64,000 bases of DNA from Perlabentimonas sp964490015. GTDB taxonomy: Bacteria; Bacteroidota; Bacteroidia; Bacteroidales; Tenuifilaceae. Made by a program: the position numbers and the translations under genes. A model generated the notes under the pieces. The model worked only from the letters and a program-made list of their open reading frames with translations. It was not told where the DNA came from and made no database searches. The stretch lies in assembly GCA_964490015.1 (NCBI GenBank), contig CAZBBA010000012.1:1-64000 (forward strand). Direction: 5' to 3'. Below, one piece after another: positions 44,945 through 53,893 of the stretch (its first letter is position 1; every line of letters starts with the position of its first letter).

Positions 44945-45682
44945 TCACAAAACTACGCATCTTTCTTTTTCACCTCTTAAGGCCATTGCAAACTCATTAA
45001 AGGTTGGGGCTTCTAGGAAATACTGAGTGCATGTTTCCCCAATTTGACCAGGGTAGTGGGCATCGGAATTCTTTATAAGCGTAGGTTTCGAAAGGTAACC
45101 ATGCTTTGCCAAGAAATCGCTCGGAGAAGTTGTTCGGAAAATTTCCAGGGCATCAAATCGCAAATCCGGAGGAATAAAACCAAGCTGACTGATTAAGCTA
45201 TACATGGGTCTATCTACATGAGCAGGGATGAAGAGTCCTCCCAGACTATGCACAAACTTCTCAACCTCCGACACACCTGCTCCTATTGCCGAAATTAGCA
45301 ACGGTTCTATTTCGTCTAATATCTCATCAAATTCGTTTACAACCACCTGATGTCCAAATCGATTGGGGTCATTAGGGAACTGGGGCATTTTGTTCTCCAG
45401 AAACTGTTGAAAATTTACCCGTTGATCCTCTGTGTCGAAAAGACATAAACAGTGAGCCTCCTCGCGGGTGGTAACCTCAGCGCCAAAAAACACAGTAATA
45501 CCCAATGGTTCAGCTAATCGACGTATGACTGGGCCGTGAAGCGTAGAATTGTGATCGGTAATGGCAATTATGTCGAGTTTCCGAACTTTAGCCAATTCAA
45601 CTATCCTGCGGGGGCTCATGTCTAAGTCTCCGCAAGGAGAAAGTACAGTGTGAATGTGTAAGTCGGCTCGATATTGCTTCAT
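44945..45682 (-). CDS. PHP-domain phosphoesterase
   Basis: A 245-residue metal-dependent hydrolase of the PHP superfamily. The N-terminal metal motif is ADLHIHTVLSPCGDLDM, a second is IIAITDHNSTLHGP, a third is GLFIPAHVDRP near residue 155, and IKNSDAHYPGQIG ends the metal site near 220. Such proteins hydrolyse phosphoesters of nucleotides or small molecules; the substrate here is unknown. It recurs beside [FeFe]-hydrogenases with DRTGG and ATPase genes in anaerobes, which hints at turnover of a signal molecule. Gaps are 43 and about 110 bases, on one strand. Confidence 0.86.
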   Translation of the reverse strand: MKQYRADLHIHTVLSPCGDLDMSPRRIVELAKVRKLDIIAITDHNSTLHGPVIRRLAEPLGITVFFGAEVTTREEAHCLCLFDTEDQRVNFQQFLENKMPQFPNDPNRFGHQVVVNEFDEILDEIEPLLISAIGAGVSEVEKFVHSLGGLFIPAHVDRPMYSLISQLGFIPPDLRFDALEIFRTTSPSDFLAKHGYLSKPTLIKNSDAHYPGQIGETCTQYFLEAPTFNEFAMALRGEKERCVVL

Positions 45683-45725
45683 CGAAAAGCGGTTGAAATA
45701 TGAAAGCCCTTATAGAACTAAAGCA

Positions 45726-46061
45726 CTACTTTTCAAGTAGTTTATAGAGTTGACCAGCGATCTCAAAAGTATTTAGCTGAGTTCCTAATATTGGGATTTG
45801 CTCCTGATTGCTTTGCTCAGCTGTGTCGGACTCAGGCTTGATACCCTTAACTAGAATAATGGCAGCAAGTTCTTTTAATGAAGAAATTGCCATCACATTT
45901 TTGTGGTTCTGCAGGGTAATCCATACGTTATCAGCATCGGCATGTCCCATTACATCGCTTAGTAAGTCCGAGACATAGCCACCGTTAACCTCGCGCGATA
46001 ACCCCTCGTTACCTGAGTAAACCTCAAGGTTAAGCGACTTCACTAGATCAATTACTTGCAT
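45726..46061 (-). CDS. DRTGG-domain protein (second of two in the operon)
   Basis: A 111-residue protein built of one DRTGG domain: VIDLVKSLNLEVYSGNEGLSREVNGGYVSDLLSDVMGHADADNVWIT matches the fold found at the N terminus of HPr kinase and in CBS/DRTGG regulators, thought to bind small molecules or proteins. It ends with a Gln/Asn-rich linker and a helix (FEIAGQLYKLLEK). Its relative at 48464-48078 has the same core, so the operon carries two divergent copies. The biochemical role is not established. Confidence 0.82.
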   Translation of the reverse strand: MQVIDLVKSLNLEVYSGNEGLSREVNGGYVSDLLSDVMGHADADNVWITLQNHKNVMAISSLKELAAIILVKGIKPESDTAEQSNQEQIPILGTQLNTFEIAGQLYKLLEK

Positions 46062-46208
46062 TGAGTTTAGGTTTTATATTTTTAAAATACTACTGTTGAG
46101 GTTGATATCATTATATCTTGATGAAAAGACTCTCAATGAATTTCCTATGTAATGAAAGTATCAGAATAATTGTCTCTCTTACTAATCGAAATGCACAAAT
46201 AGCGTAGG

Positions 46209-47597
46209 CTATTTCTTGCCTTTACCTTTGGTTTTGGTACAATCCTTATAAAAACGATCCTTTCCCCAAATGCGCTCCATAATACGGAACGAATGGTCGG
46301 GATGCAGCTTGCGGGTTTGCTCCATAGTTTTCTGCAGGAAAATGCAGTGCGAAATGGCCGCCTTGCCCTTCACTATATCCTCAGCTAAGGCCTGGCACGA
46401 TGGGGCGCCACACGATCCACAGTCGATATCGGGAAGAAAGCACATGATGCGCTGAACGCGCTCCATTTTCTTCATGGCGCGAGCCATGTCCTCATCGAGC
46501 TTAAGCATGCTGCGGGGTTTAACCGGGTTTGCCGAAACCCTACCCAGCACGTAATCCTTATAGCTATCGATATTAACTCCGCCATCGTTGGGAAGCTGCT
46601 CAGCGTTGCTTGCTATCTCCGCAGAGCGCTTTTTTAGCCGCTCAACGGTAAGAAACCTATTACCCGATGTTAACACACCACCGGCACATCCCTCGTCGCA
46701 CGCGCGAATCTCGAAGAAGTCAACATCAGTGATCTCATCGTTTTCGAGTTTTTCGAGAAATTCAATCACATTGTGGAGATTATCTATTGCCAAGCAACGC
46801 CCATGAACATGATTAGCCTCACCGTTAGTGATACTCCAGAGAATTCCTTTAGATTTTAGACTTGTCTGCTGGTCGTAAACAACTCGCTCAGAATTTTTCT
46901 GCTTAAGCACCCTAAGTACTTTATTATATATTACATCCATATTAATAACCCCATCTACCTCAGAAATATCCTCTCCCACGGGGCTTTTAATGGCTGCAAT
47001 TTTGGCTGCGCAGGGAGTTACGTAGAAAATGCCAATATCGTGTTTGGGCACACCCTTATCCATTAACATCTTGCGGTAAAAGATAGCTGAAAGATCAAGC
47101 GGAGCCTTAAGCAGCATTAGGTTGTCAACCAGCGCGGGGAATTTAACCTGTATTAAGCGAACTACTGCTGGACAGAATGATGATATTACCGGCTTTTCAT
47201 GCGCCACGTCTTTTATGTACTCGTTAATGGCGTGGCTAAGAATGTCGGATGAGCTTTCTACCTCAAAAACATCGGTGAAGCCCAGCTCAAGAAGCGTGCT
47301 GTAAACCTCGCTAGGCGAAACATCGTTGGGGAACTGACCCAAAAGCACTGCTGGCACTAGGGCAACACGGCGCTTGTAGTTAAAAATCTTGCTAAAGTCA
47401 TCCTGCTCAATAATTATTGCGTTAACCGGGCAAACCTTAAAGCATTCGCCGCAATCGACGCAACGGTTCGCATAAAGTTCAGCTTTGCCGTGCCGAACCC
47501 GAAGAGCCTCAGTAGGGCACACGCGCATGCAATGCGAGCAGCCAATGCACACATCACGAAGTATCTTAAGAGCATGATGAAAAAAGATGTTTTCCAT
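46209..47597 (-). CDS. Sensory-type [FeFe]-hydrogenase homologue (HydS-like)
   Basis: A 462-residue protein. Two ferredoxin-type [4Fe-4S] motifs start it (CIGCSHCMRVCP, CVDCGECFKVCP), followed by a hydrogenase large-domain fold with degenerate H-cluster motifs SSFCPAVV, VTPCAAKI and RACDEGCAGGV: all four cluster cysteines stay, but the proton-transfer Cys before the first ligand is Phe. This is the pattern of putative H2-sensing groups C/D. The C terminus has a CX2CX4C iron-sulfur motif (DCGSCGAPSC) and no PAS or kinase domain. It lies 11 bases after the RsbW-like ATPase gene, so the output may go through that partner. Confidence 0.86.
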   Translation of the reverse strand: MENIFFHHALKILRDVCIGCSHCMRVCPTEALRVRHGKAELYANRCVDCGECFKVCPVNAIIIEQDDFSKIFNYKRRVALVPAVLLGQFPNDVSPSEVYSTLLELGFTDVFEVESSSDILSHAINEYIKDVAHEKPVISSFCPAVVRLIQVKFPALVDNLMLLKAPLDLSAIFYRKMLMDKGVPKHDIGIFYVTPCAAKIAAIKSPVGEDISEVDGVINMDVIYNKVLRVLKQKNSERVVYDQQTSLKSKGILWSITNGEANHVHGRCLAIDNLHNVIEFLEKLENDEITDVDFFEIRACDEGCAGGVLTSGNRFLTVERLKKRSAEIASNAEQLPNDGGVNIDSYKDYVLGRVSANPVKPRSMLKLDEDMARAMKKMERVQRIMCFLPDIDCGSCGAPSCQALAEDIVKGKAAISHCIFLQKTMEQTRKLHPDHSFRIMERIWGKDRFYKDCTKTKGKGKK

Positions 47598-47608
47598 CTG
47601 AGCTAAAT

Positions 47609-48028
47609 TTATTGCTGATTTAGGGAAACCATAATCTCAACTATAGTTCCCTCGTTTACAACACTGCTGATATTGAACTCGTCGGCATTGTTCTGAATGT
47701 TAGGAAGTCCCATTCCTGCTCCAAAGCCCATTTCCCGAACCTCGGGTGATGCCGTGGAATACCCCATTTGCATGGCCAGATGAATGTCGGGAATCCCTGG
47801 TCCCTTGTCCTCCAGCCTTAACAGAATCCGATCGGTGCTTATATCCACATAGATATTACCACTATAGGCATGGGCAACAATGTTTACCTCTGCCTCGTAG
47901 AGGCACACCACCACGCGCTTTATTAGCTTTGGATCAACGTTGAGCTGCTTAAGAACTTTCTTAACCTGGCTCGATGCGTATCCCGCGTGTGTAAAATCGC
48001 CGCCCTCGACCGAATACTCAAATTGCAT
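47609..48028 (-). CDS. RsbW/SpoIIAB-like anti-sigma-type ATPase
   Basis: A 139-residue GHKL protein of the serine-kinase type: N-box CLYEAEVNIVAHAY, G1 LEDKGPGIPDI, and a G2/G3 end GFGAGMGLPNIQNN. Relatives phosphorylate STAS-domain antagonists or hold sigma factors. Here the nearest genes are a DRTGG protein upstream and the sensory hydrogenase homologue 11 bases downstream, so the natural hypothesis is that the H2-sensing protein modulates this ATPase. No sigma factor or STAS protein is next to it. Confidence 0.85.
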   Translation of the reverse strand: MQFEYSVEGGDFTHAGYASSQVKKVLKQLNVDPKLIKRVVVCLYEAEVNIVAHAYSGNIYVDISTDRILLRLEDKGPGIPDIHLAMQMGYSTASPEVREMGFGAGMGLPNIQNNADEFNISSVVNEGTIVEIMVSLNQQ

Positions 48029-48077
48029 GTGCTAGGAGTGTTTTGTAAAAAGTACAAAATAAAGCATTTTGTGCGAT

Positions 48078-48464
48078 TTAAAAAATGGGCTTCAATCCGT
48101 GCTGAAATAGGAGCCCCGATGCTTTAAACATGGAGCTCTTGCACTCGATAAGCACAATCCCACTCTCACAGGCTAAATCGATCATCTCCTGAGTTACTTT
48201 CTTGTTCCGCACAACAACAACACACTGAATATCGGACATCTCAGCGGTTCGAATGGCTTGAACATTGGCCAAACCCGTAAGTAGCAACATCCCATCGGTT
48301 TGTGTTGTTAAAACATCACTCATCAAATCCGACGAGAATGCGTATTCTACTTCCTGGGCAAGTTTGTCGTTGCCACACAGAACTTTGCCATCGATAATAG
48401 TTGCAACCTCTTGTAACGTCATGGTTTTAGTATTTACCTCAATATTTATCACCAAAGTACTCAT
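48078..48464 (-). CDS. DRTGG-domain protein (first gene of the hydrogenase operon)
   Basis: A 128-residue protein with one DRTGG domain (TLQEVATIIDGKVLCGNDKLAQEVEYAFSSDLMSDVLTTQ) followed by an alpha/beta region (VVVRNKKVTQEMIDLACESGIVLIEC). It resembles the copy at 46061-45726 but has the more typical domain boundaries. It opens the leftward operon, with a -7 box TATCTTTG at 48500-48493, 29 bases before its ATG. Domain function: probable regulatory ligand or protein binding. Confidence 0.82.
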   Translation of the reverse strand: MSTLVINIEVNTKTMTLQEVATIIDGKVLCGNDKLAQEVEYAFSSDLMSDVLTTQTDGMLLLTGLANVQAIRTAEMSDIQCVVVVRNKKVTQEMIDLACESGIVLIECKSSMFKASGLLFQHGLKPIF

Positions 48465-48492
48465 TTTAATCTTTAAATCCGCAAATTTGTCA

Positions 48493-48500
48493 CAAAGATA
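48493..48500 (-). promoter_or_regulatory. Promoter -7 element of the ten-gene sensory/hydrogenase operon
   Basis: Minus strand TATCTTTG, 29 bases before the first DRTGG gene. No consensus -33 TTTG at the usual spacing. The 207-base gap further upstream, to the porin stop at 48672, shows only a weak hairpin. Confidence 0.55.
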
Positions 48501-48671
48501 ATTATTTTATTGTTATTCTACTAACAGTTAAATTTCATTTATTCCTATTAACTGTTATTAATGATCTCCGTCTGGTTTATCCTGATAAAAGAAACCAGAA
48601 AAATAGGGATAATCCTGAGCAGGGATTGCAATAATGCTGTTTGGTGATTTTGCTCACCGAACCAGTTAAAT

Positions 48672-49991
48672 CTATTTATTCTCCCACTTAAAAAACTTGG
48701 GAGTGAAAAGTAACGAGAGGTACGAGTAATAGGAGAACTCCGAGCTCGGGGCACCTGTTAGCTTAAGGGTTTTGAGTGTTTGGGTAGGGAAAATGGTGCT
48801 AAATGCAAACTGGAGGGTTAAGGTTTGGTTAACCCGATAATTCATAACTAGATCAATCTCCGTTCCAAGCCCTTTACTTACAGTAGAATATAAATCTGGC
48901 CCAGCAACCCTTAGGTGGGGTTTATTTAGCATAAAATAGTGCAGGGTGGCCTGTAAGTTAAACTTAGGTGAAATCGTGTACTCCCCCTGCACAAATAGAT
49001 CGTGAATGCCAGCCCAACGAACCTCTCGTAGATCGGCGCTTGTGAAATAGTCGATAAAACCTAAATGAGCATGCCCCCCAGCTAATAGGCGGTTAAATGC
49101 AGTAAAGGTGTCAAAGTCACCCGACCAGTCGTGGCCAGAATACGTATCGATATTTGCTGAAACCTTCAACTTTTTGGTTGGCTTTACCCACATAGATAAG
49201 TTGTAACTATAGGCGCTAATTCTCTTATGGCTTGCCCCATATGTTCCTAGGTCGAGCCAATGATTTCCAAACTGGTAGTAACCTCCCACTCTTCCACCAA
49301 AAGTATCCGAATACTTTAAAATTAAATTCGACCCCAGGGTATTTCGCCCATACATAATATGATTATCTGTCGGGTTCTGTGATAGGTCGAAGAAGTTAAT
49401 TGCATTCACGCTAACCATATTGCTCAGCTTCTTATCCACCCAAAGGAATGACATATACTTGAAGGATAACGGGAAATTATAACCATCCAGAAAGTTTACC
49501 TCCCCAGCATTGTTTACCATTGACCCAACATGGAGATTTATACCTTTGTCCTTATTGCTGTAAACCAGCAAAGCAGCGTCGTAGGTAACTCCGGTAATTG
49601 AGAAGTTTCTTGTTGCCATTAACCGTTGATCGTCATACAGTAATTCCTGTCGACCCAATTTTAGCAAAAGATTGGAATTCACTTTATAGCCTGCCCAAGC
49701 CTCATACAAATGAAATGTATTGCTTGCCATGGCATTCCAGTTTTGCCCCCAAACCCGTGCATCCTGACCTGAGAACTTAAATAGGAAGCTGGAGTCGCTG
49801 TAGTTAAAAATCAACCTCGAACGCTGGCTCACCAATGCAGCGGGATGTGTAGCTTCCGATGCCAAAGTTCTGTAACCATCCCTCATCTCGGCTCGGGTAC
49901 GGAACTGGCCATCAATTGTAAACTGTGCTTTTGTAGAGAAGCTAATGGCAAAAAGCAGAAAAAGCATAAAGTGAAAGTTTGCTCTCATCAT
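48672..49991 (-). CDS. Outer-membrane beta-barrel porin (alginate-export/OprD-like)
   Basis: A 439-residue outer-membrane protein. The Sec signal ends FSTKAQ near residue 23 and the mature part begins FTIDGQFRTRAEMRDGY, the usual start of the alginate-export family of barrel proteins. Alternating aromatic strands run throughout (LLLKLGRQELLYDDQRLMATRNF near residue 115) and it ends with aromatic strand FKWENK. The exported or imported solute is not known. It is divergent from the metal cluster at 50179, and no enzyme for a particular sugar is nearby. Confidence 0.85.
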   Translation of the reverse strand: MMRANFHFMLFLLFAISFSTKAQFTIDGQFRTRAEMRDGYRTLASEATHPAALVSQRSRLIFNYSDSSFLFKFSGQDARVWGQNWNAMASNTFHLYEAWAGYKVNSNLLLKLGRQELLYDDQRLMATRNFSITGVTYDAALLVYSNKDKGINLHVGSMVNNAGEVNFLDGYNFPLSFKYMSFLWVDKKLSNMVSVNAINFFDLSQNPTDNHIMYGRNTLGSNLILKYSDTFGGRVGGYYQFGNHWLDLGTYGASHKRISAYSYNLSMWVKPTKKLKVSANIDTYSGHDWSGDFDTFTAFNRLLAGGHAHLGFIDYFTSADLREVRWAGIHDLFVQGEYTISPKFNLQATLHYFMLNKPHLRVAGPDLYSTVSKGLGTEIDLVMNYRVNQTLTLQFAFSTIFPTQTLKTLKLTGAPSSEFSYYSYLSLLFTPKFFKWENK

Positions 49992-50066
49992 AATTCGATT
50001 AGGTTACTGCATTATATATTGCTGTAAACGTATGCAATAAGAATGGCCTAAGCAAAATGTAGCCAA

Positions 50067-50078
50067 TGATATTGATCA
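50067..50078. promoter_or_regulatory. Fnr/Crp-like dyad between the porin and the metal cluster
   Basis: TGAT-ATTG-ATCA fits the inner part of TTGAT-N4-ATCAA but lacks the outer T and A. It is about 100 bases from the FeoB-associated gene. A second dyad, TTCAAT-TTTT-ATTGAA, lies at 50120-50135. Neither is proven. Confidence 0.3.
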
Positions 50079-50178
50079 CCAAACGTTCTAGGGTGTTAGA
50101 GATAAATACTCTAGGTCAATTCAATTTTTATTGAACAAAATGCTATTTTTATCGTTATGTAGATAAACCCGAAAAAAG

Positions 50179-50340
50179 ATGTTTCAGGAGGTATTAGCCC
50201 TACTCGTTGTTGCGGTTGCCTTAGGATACTTGTTTTACAGTATTTTCAGAATAATTAAACCAGCAAAAGGAAGAGAACAAACCCTATGCGGTGGATGCTC
50301 AGCAAATGGTTGCGAAGCCAAGAGCCTAAAAAAGGTGTAA
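50179..50340 (+). CDS. FeoB-associated Cys-rich membrane protein
   Basis: A 53-residue protein. One N-terminal membrane helix (VLALLVVAVALGYLFYSIF) is followed by a basic stretch and a Cys cluster (TLCGGCSANGCEAKS), the signature of small proteins encoded with FeoB iron transporters. No feoB is in the window; here it begins the metal cluster and lies 35 bases before the next gene. It may hand metal to or from a transporter in the inner membrane. Confidence 0.8.
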   Translation: MFQEVLALLVVAVALGYLFYSIFRIIKPAKGREQTLCGGCSANGCEAKSLKKV

Positions 50341-50374
50341 CATCACATTATACTTAAATGTATATATTTGCACC

Positions 50375-50845
50375 ATGAAATATGTAAAGCACATAGCCAC
50401 AATTGTACTCAGCTTGTACCTGATACTTGCCATGAGTGGTTTGGGCATATTTCATCACCTTTGCAGTTGCAGCCTTGATAGCAAAAGTAAAACCTCGCTC
50501 ATAGTTGAGCAAAATTGCTGCTCTCAAACTAATTCATTAAACGAAATTTGTCATTCCGCAGCAGAAGCCAATACCTGCGGCGCCGATGAATGCAATGATT
50601 GTAACTGTGAAACTGAAGTAGAGGTGCTTACCATTGACGAAACACTTATTGCTGAAAGCATAAGAATAAATCCGGATTTAAGTAATCACGTAATGGTTGT
50701 TCTTTTTGCTATACACTCTCAGCTTGAAATCACAGAAAAACTTGCTTCATCAGGTAACCCTATAGACACCAAGGCACCGCCCAAATCGGGTAAAGAGATT
50801 AATATCTTTTTTCAAAGCCTGAAGATCCCACACCATATTTCATAG
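50375..50845 (+). CDS. HYC_CC_PP-family metal-related protein
   Basis: A 156-residue envelope protein with a signal peptide or membrane start (MKYVKHIATIVLSLYLILAMSG). The motif order is HHLCSC (family HYC), QNCCSQ (CC), a Cys/Asp-rich segment ADECNDCNCETE, and APPKSG (PP) near the C terminus, matching the Bacteroidota family named for those motifs. These genes sit next to TonB receptors and HMA proteins and are thought to handle copper or another soft metal. It is followed by the TonB receptor after 85 bases. Confidence 0.82.
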   Translation: MKYVKHIATIVLSLYLILAMSGLGIFHHLCSCSLDSKSKTSLIVEQNCCSQTNSLNEICHSAAEANTCGADECNDCNCETEVEVLTIDETLIAESIRINPDLSNHVMVVLFAIHSQLEITEKLASSGNPIDTKAPPKSGKEINIFFQSLKIPHHIS

Positions 50846-50930
50846 CTGCCCTTTAATACAGGGTTAGATACCAACGATTTCGATCATTTCGAATTGTTTG
50901 GCATTTTTTTTAAACGAAACTCATATTGCT

Positions 50931-53123
50931 ATGAAATCAATAATGACATTAATTATAAGTATAATAATCTCCGTATATTCAATTGCCCAGCAAGTTGATG
51001 GGCATATTTCGGAAAAGGATCAGGAGGGGAACACCAAGCCCATGATTGGGGCAAATATCCATTGGGCTGGCTCTTCCATTGGTACCACCACCGACAATAG
51101 CGGTTACTTTAAAATAAACCGGCCATCGAATGCAACCAAACTGGTTGTTAGCTTTATAGGGTACAAAACCGACACTCTGGAGGTTCCTATCGGCAAAACA
51201 CATGTAATGCACAGCATGACCAGCAGCCTGGATATTGAAGGAGTTGTGGTTTCGGGTAGTGCCCCTGGCGCACATTTCGACCGGGTAAGCCCAATTCAAA
51301 CACAGGTAATTACCCGTAATGAGCTGGAGCGGGCTGCATGCTGCAACCTGTCGGAAAGCTTTGAAACAAACGCCTCGGTAGATGTATCGTACACTGATGC
51401 GGTTACTGGGGCAAAGCAGATACAACTTTTGGGATTAGCGGGCAATTATAGCCAGATTCAGATTGAAAATATTCCTGCCCTTAGAGGTCTAAGTTCAACT
51501 TTTGGCCTTGGTTATGTACCTGGGTCGTGGATGGAGTCGATTCAGGTTTCAAAGGGGACAGCCTCGGTTGCCAATGGCTACGAGAGCATTGCTGGCCAGA
51601 TAAATGTTGAGTACAAAAAACCCTGGGAAGATGAATTATTTTACATAAATGGCTACGCAAATAGCCTTGGAATGGCCGAACTAAACTCAAACATCAGCGT
51701 GCACCTCTCGCCAAGAGTTTCCACATTGGTTCTGGCCCATGTTGAGAATATGAGCTTTGAGGACGATCACAACCACGATACATTTCTTAATCATCCCCTG
51801 GTTAAACAATACCATTTTCTAAACCGATGGAAGTACGACACGGGTGATTTTGAATCGCAAGTTGGATTCCGAATTCTGAACGAGGAGCGAAACGCGGGAC
51901 AAGTGAATCAGCATCATATTGCAAATCCCTTTGGCATTGATATCAGCACAAAACAGTACGAAGGTTTTGTAAAAACGGGATATATTTTCGATAGGCCAAA
52001 TACTTCGCTAGGCCTTATTGCCTCGGCAAGTCAGCACGATCAACGTTCTTTGTTTGGCCCAACTGTTTACAAAGGATTGCAGCAAAGCCTTTACGCCAAC
52101 CTTGTTTTCATAACCTATATAGGTAGGACAAACCATAGCATTAAGACAGGGATTAGCTTCAACCTCGACAAGTTTGATGAGAGGTTAAACGAGCTGGATC
52201 TAGAGCGAAACGAACAAGTTCCAGGAGTATATCTGGAGTATACCTATAAATGGCTTGATAATCTAACGGTAATGGCGGGCGGAAGATATGATCGGCATAG
52301 TACTTATGGGAATCTTATCACCCCAAGGCTCCATGTACGCTACCAACCTATTGAGCAGCTTAACATTAGAGCCAGTGCGGGCAAAGGGTACCGATCGGCC
52401 AGCGTTATAGCCGAAAACATGTACCTGCTGGCTAGCTCTAGGAATATGATCTTTGTTGAAGATTTTGGAATGGAGGAAGCTTGGAACTTTGGTGTTAACA
52501 TAACCCAACGATATAGGTTGTGGTATAGAGAGTTGACAATAAACACCGATTTCTATAGAACAAACTTCATAAATCAGCTAATTGTGGATATGGAGCAAGA
52601 TCCATCAAATGTATACTTCTACAACCTCGATGGGAAATCGTACTCAAATAGCTTTCAAACAGAAATTAGCTACTCCCCGTTCGATCGGTTTGATCTAACT
52701 CTGGCCTATAGGTTAAACGATGTGCGAACTACTATAAATGGGAACCTTACTGAAAAACCGTTGCAAAGTCGCTACAAGGGATTTGTTACTGCGGGGTATA
52801 AAACAGCAAGTAGAGCTTGGCAATTTGACTATACAGTACATTTAAATGGAGGAGGTCGATTACCAAGTACAAATCATTTGCCTGAAGAATTTCGCCGAGC
52901 CGATAGCTTTCCCTCTTTTATAACCATGAATGCCCAGATTTCGCGTAGCTTAAGGGTTTGGGATGCCTATATCGGTGTAGAAAATCTTACCGGGTTCACC
53001 CAGCAAAACCCAATTATCTCAGCCGATAATCCCTATAGCCCCTACTTTGACGCATCAATGGTTTGGGGTCCGCTAACCGGTAGAAAGATTTACATGGGGT
53101 TCCGATACGCTATTTCGCGATAA
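50931..53123 (+). CDS. TonB-dependent outer-membrane receptor, probably for copper or another metal
   Basis: About 730 residues. A signal peptide (MKSIMTLIISIIISVYSIAQ) and a carboxypeptidase-regulatory-like domain (about 20-105, IGANIHWAGSSIGTTTDNSGYF) precede the plug (QTQVITRNELERAACCNLSE ... IAGQINVEY) and a 22-strand barrel with a C-terminal aromatic strand (MGFRYAIS). The CC pair and the neighbours (HYC_CC_PP, two HMA proteins) point to a transition metal. An upstream TTG at 50898 is in frame, but the ATG at 50931 gives the signal peptide. Confidence 0.93.
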   Translation: MKSIMTLIISIIISVYSIAQQVDGHISEKDQEGNTKPMIGANIHWAGSSIGTTTDNSGYFKINRPSNATKLVVSFIGYKTDTLEVPIGKTHVMHSMTSSLDIEGVVVSGSAPGAHFDRVSPIQTQVITRNELERAACCNLSESFETNASVDVSYTDAVTGAKQIQLLGLAGNYSQIQIENIPALRGLSSTFGLGYVPGSWMESIQVSKGTASVANGYESIAGQINVEYKKPWEDELFYINGYANSLGMAELNSNISVHLSPRVSTLVLAHVENMSFEDDHNHDTFLNHPLVKQYHFLNRWKYDTGDFESQVGFRILNEERNAGQVNQHHIANPFGIDISTKQYEGFVKTGYIFDRPNTSLGLIASASQHDQRSLFGPTVYKGLQQSLYANLVFITYIGRTNHSIKTGISFNLDKFDERLNELDLERNEQVPGVYLEYTYKWLDNLTVMAGGRYDRHSTYGNLITPRLHVRYQPIEQLNIRASAGKGYRSASVIAENMYLLASSRNMIFVEDFGMEEAWNFGVNITQRYRLWYRELTINTDFYRTNFINQLIVDMEQDPSNVYFYNLDGKSYSNSFQTEISYSPFDRFDLTLAYRLNDVRTTINGNLTEKPLQSRYKGFVTAGYKTASRAWQFDYTVHLNGGGRLPSTNHLPEEFRRADSFPSFITMNAQISRSLRVWDAYIGVENLTGFTQQNPIISADNPYSPYFDASMVWGPLTGRKIYMGFRYAISR

Positions 53124-53204
53124 TTTATTTAGAAAAACAACAACTCTTGTAAACAAAACAAGCTAAACATCTGTTTACAAAATTTGAATCGATAAATTTT
53201 AGGT

Positions 53205-53420
53205 ATGGAAACTTTAAAACTTCAAATTCCCAACATGAAATGTATGGGCTGCTCCACAACCATTGAGAATCATCTCAGAAAAGTTGGAGGCGTAACTGAA
53301 GTAGTTACCAATTTGGAATCGAAAACCGCAATAATTCATTACAACGGTGGAACATCTATTAAGAACCTTATATTAAACACTCTGAAAGGATTAGGATATC
53401 CTGGAGAGGTTATTCAATAG
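53205..53420 (+). CDS. Cytoplasmic HMA-domain metallochaperone
   Basis: A 71-residue single heavy-metal-associated domain, CopZ/Atx1 type. The binding motif MKCMGCSTTIENHL is at residues 10-23 with C12 and C15 as ligands, and the rest follows the beta-alpha-beta-beta-alpha-beta pattern (VTEVVTNLESKTAIIHY). No signal peptide, so it acts in the cytoplasm, passing copper(I) or a similar ion to a transporter. It lies 82 bases after the TonB receptor. Confidence 0.9.
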   Translation: METLKLQIPNMKCMGCSTTIENHLRKVGGVTEVVTNLESKTAIIHYNGGTSIKNLILNTLKGLGYPGEVIQ

Positions 53421-53486
53421 AGTGTTTTTTACAAAACATCATGTTAAGTCTATTCAATTTTTTATTAACCAAAAACAGCAAAAGCG

Positions 53487-53831
53487 ATGAGAACAGTAAC
53501 ATCAATTATTATGACCCTGCTATTTGTAGCAGTATTTGCACCAAAAGTTAATGCCCAGCAGCCATCGGGCGAAAAAGTAGTAACCATTGAGGCTAACCTT
53601 TCGTGCGATGGTTGCAAAAAAACCGTTGAAACAGGACTCGCCAAAGAGAAAGGGGTTAAATCGGTAGTGGCTGATTCAAAAACCAAGCAGGTAACAGTAA
53701 CCTACGATGAGAGTAAAACTACTGAGGATAAGCTTGTAAAATCCATTGAGAAAATGGGATACAAGGCCAAGGTTTCGGGTGCAGAAGGAAAAACTAGCGA
53801 GGCTTCAAGAAAGACCGGTGGGGGTTGCTAA
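53487..53831 (+). CDS. Periplasmic HMA-domain protein
   Basis: A 114-residue protein: a Sec signal peptide (ending PKVNAQ) then an HMA fold with motif LSCDGCKKTVE near residue 38, and a Lys/Glu-rich tail ending GGGC, where the final cysteine might also bind metal. Being exported, it differs from the previous chaperone and could buffer metal in the periplasm. A strong bidirectional terminator follows. Confidence 0.88.
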   Translation: MRTVTSIIMTLLFVAVFAPKVNAQQPSGEKVVTIEANLSCDGCKKTVETGLAKEKGVKSVVADSKTKQVTVTYDESKTTEDKLVKSIEKMGYKAKVSGAEGKTSEASRKTGGGC

Positions 53832-53850
53832 ACAATTCTGATTTAGACTA

Positions 53851-53875
53851 AAAAAGGGGCGTTAAGCCCCTTTTT
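53851..53875. terminator. Bidirectional terminator at the end of the metal cluster
   Basis: Stem AAAAAGGGGC / GCCCCTTTTT with a 5-base loop, between converging genes. Confidence 0.85.
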
Positions 53876-53893
53876 CTGTTAAAAGAATCGGCA

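Noticed and set aside
50898..50930. TTG start upstream of the TonB receptor ATG
   Set aside because: It places a polar stretch before an otherwise perfect signal peptide.
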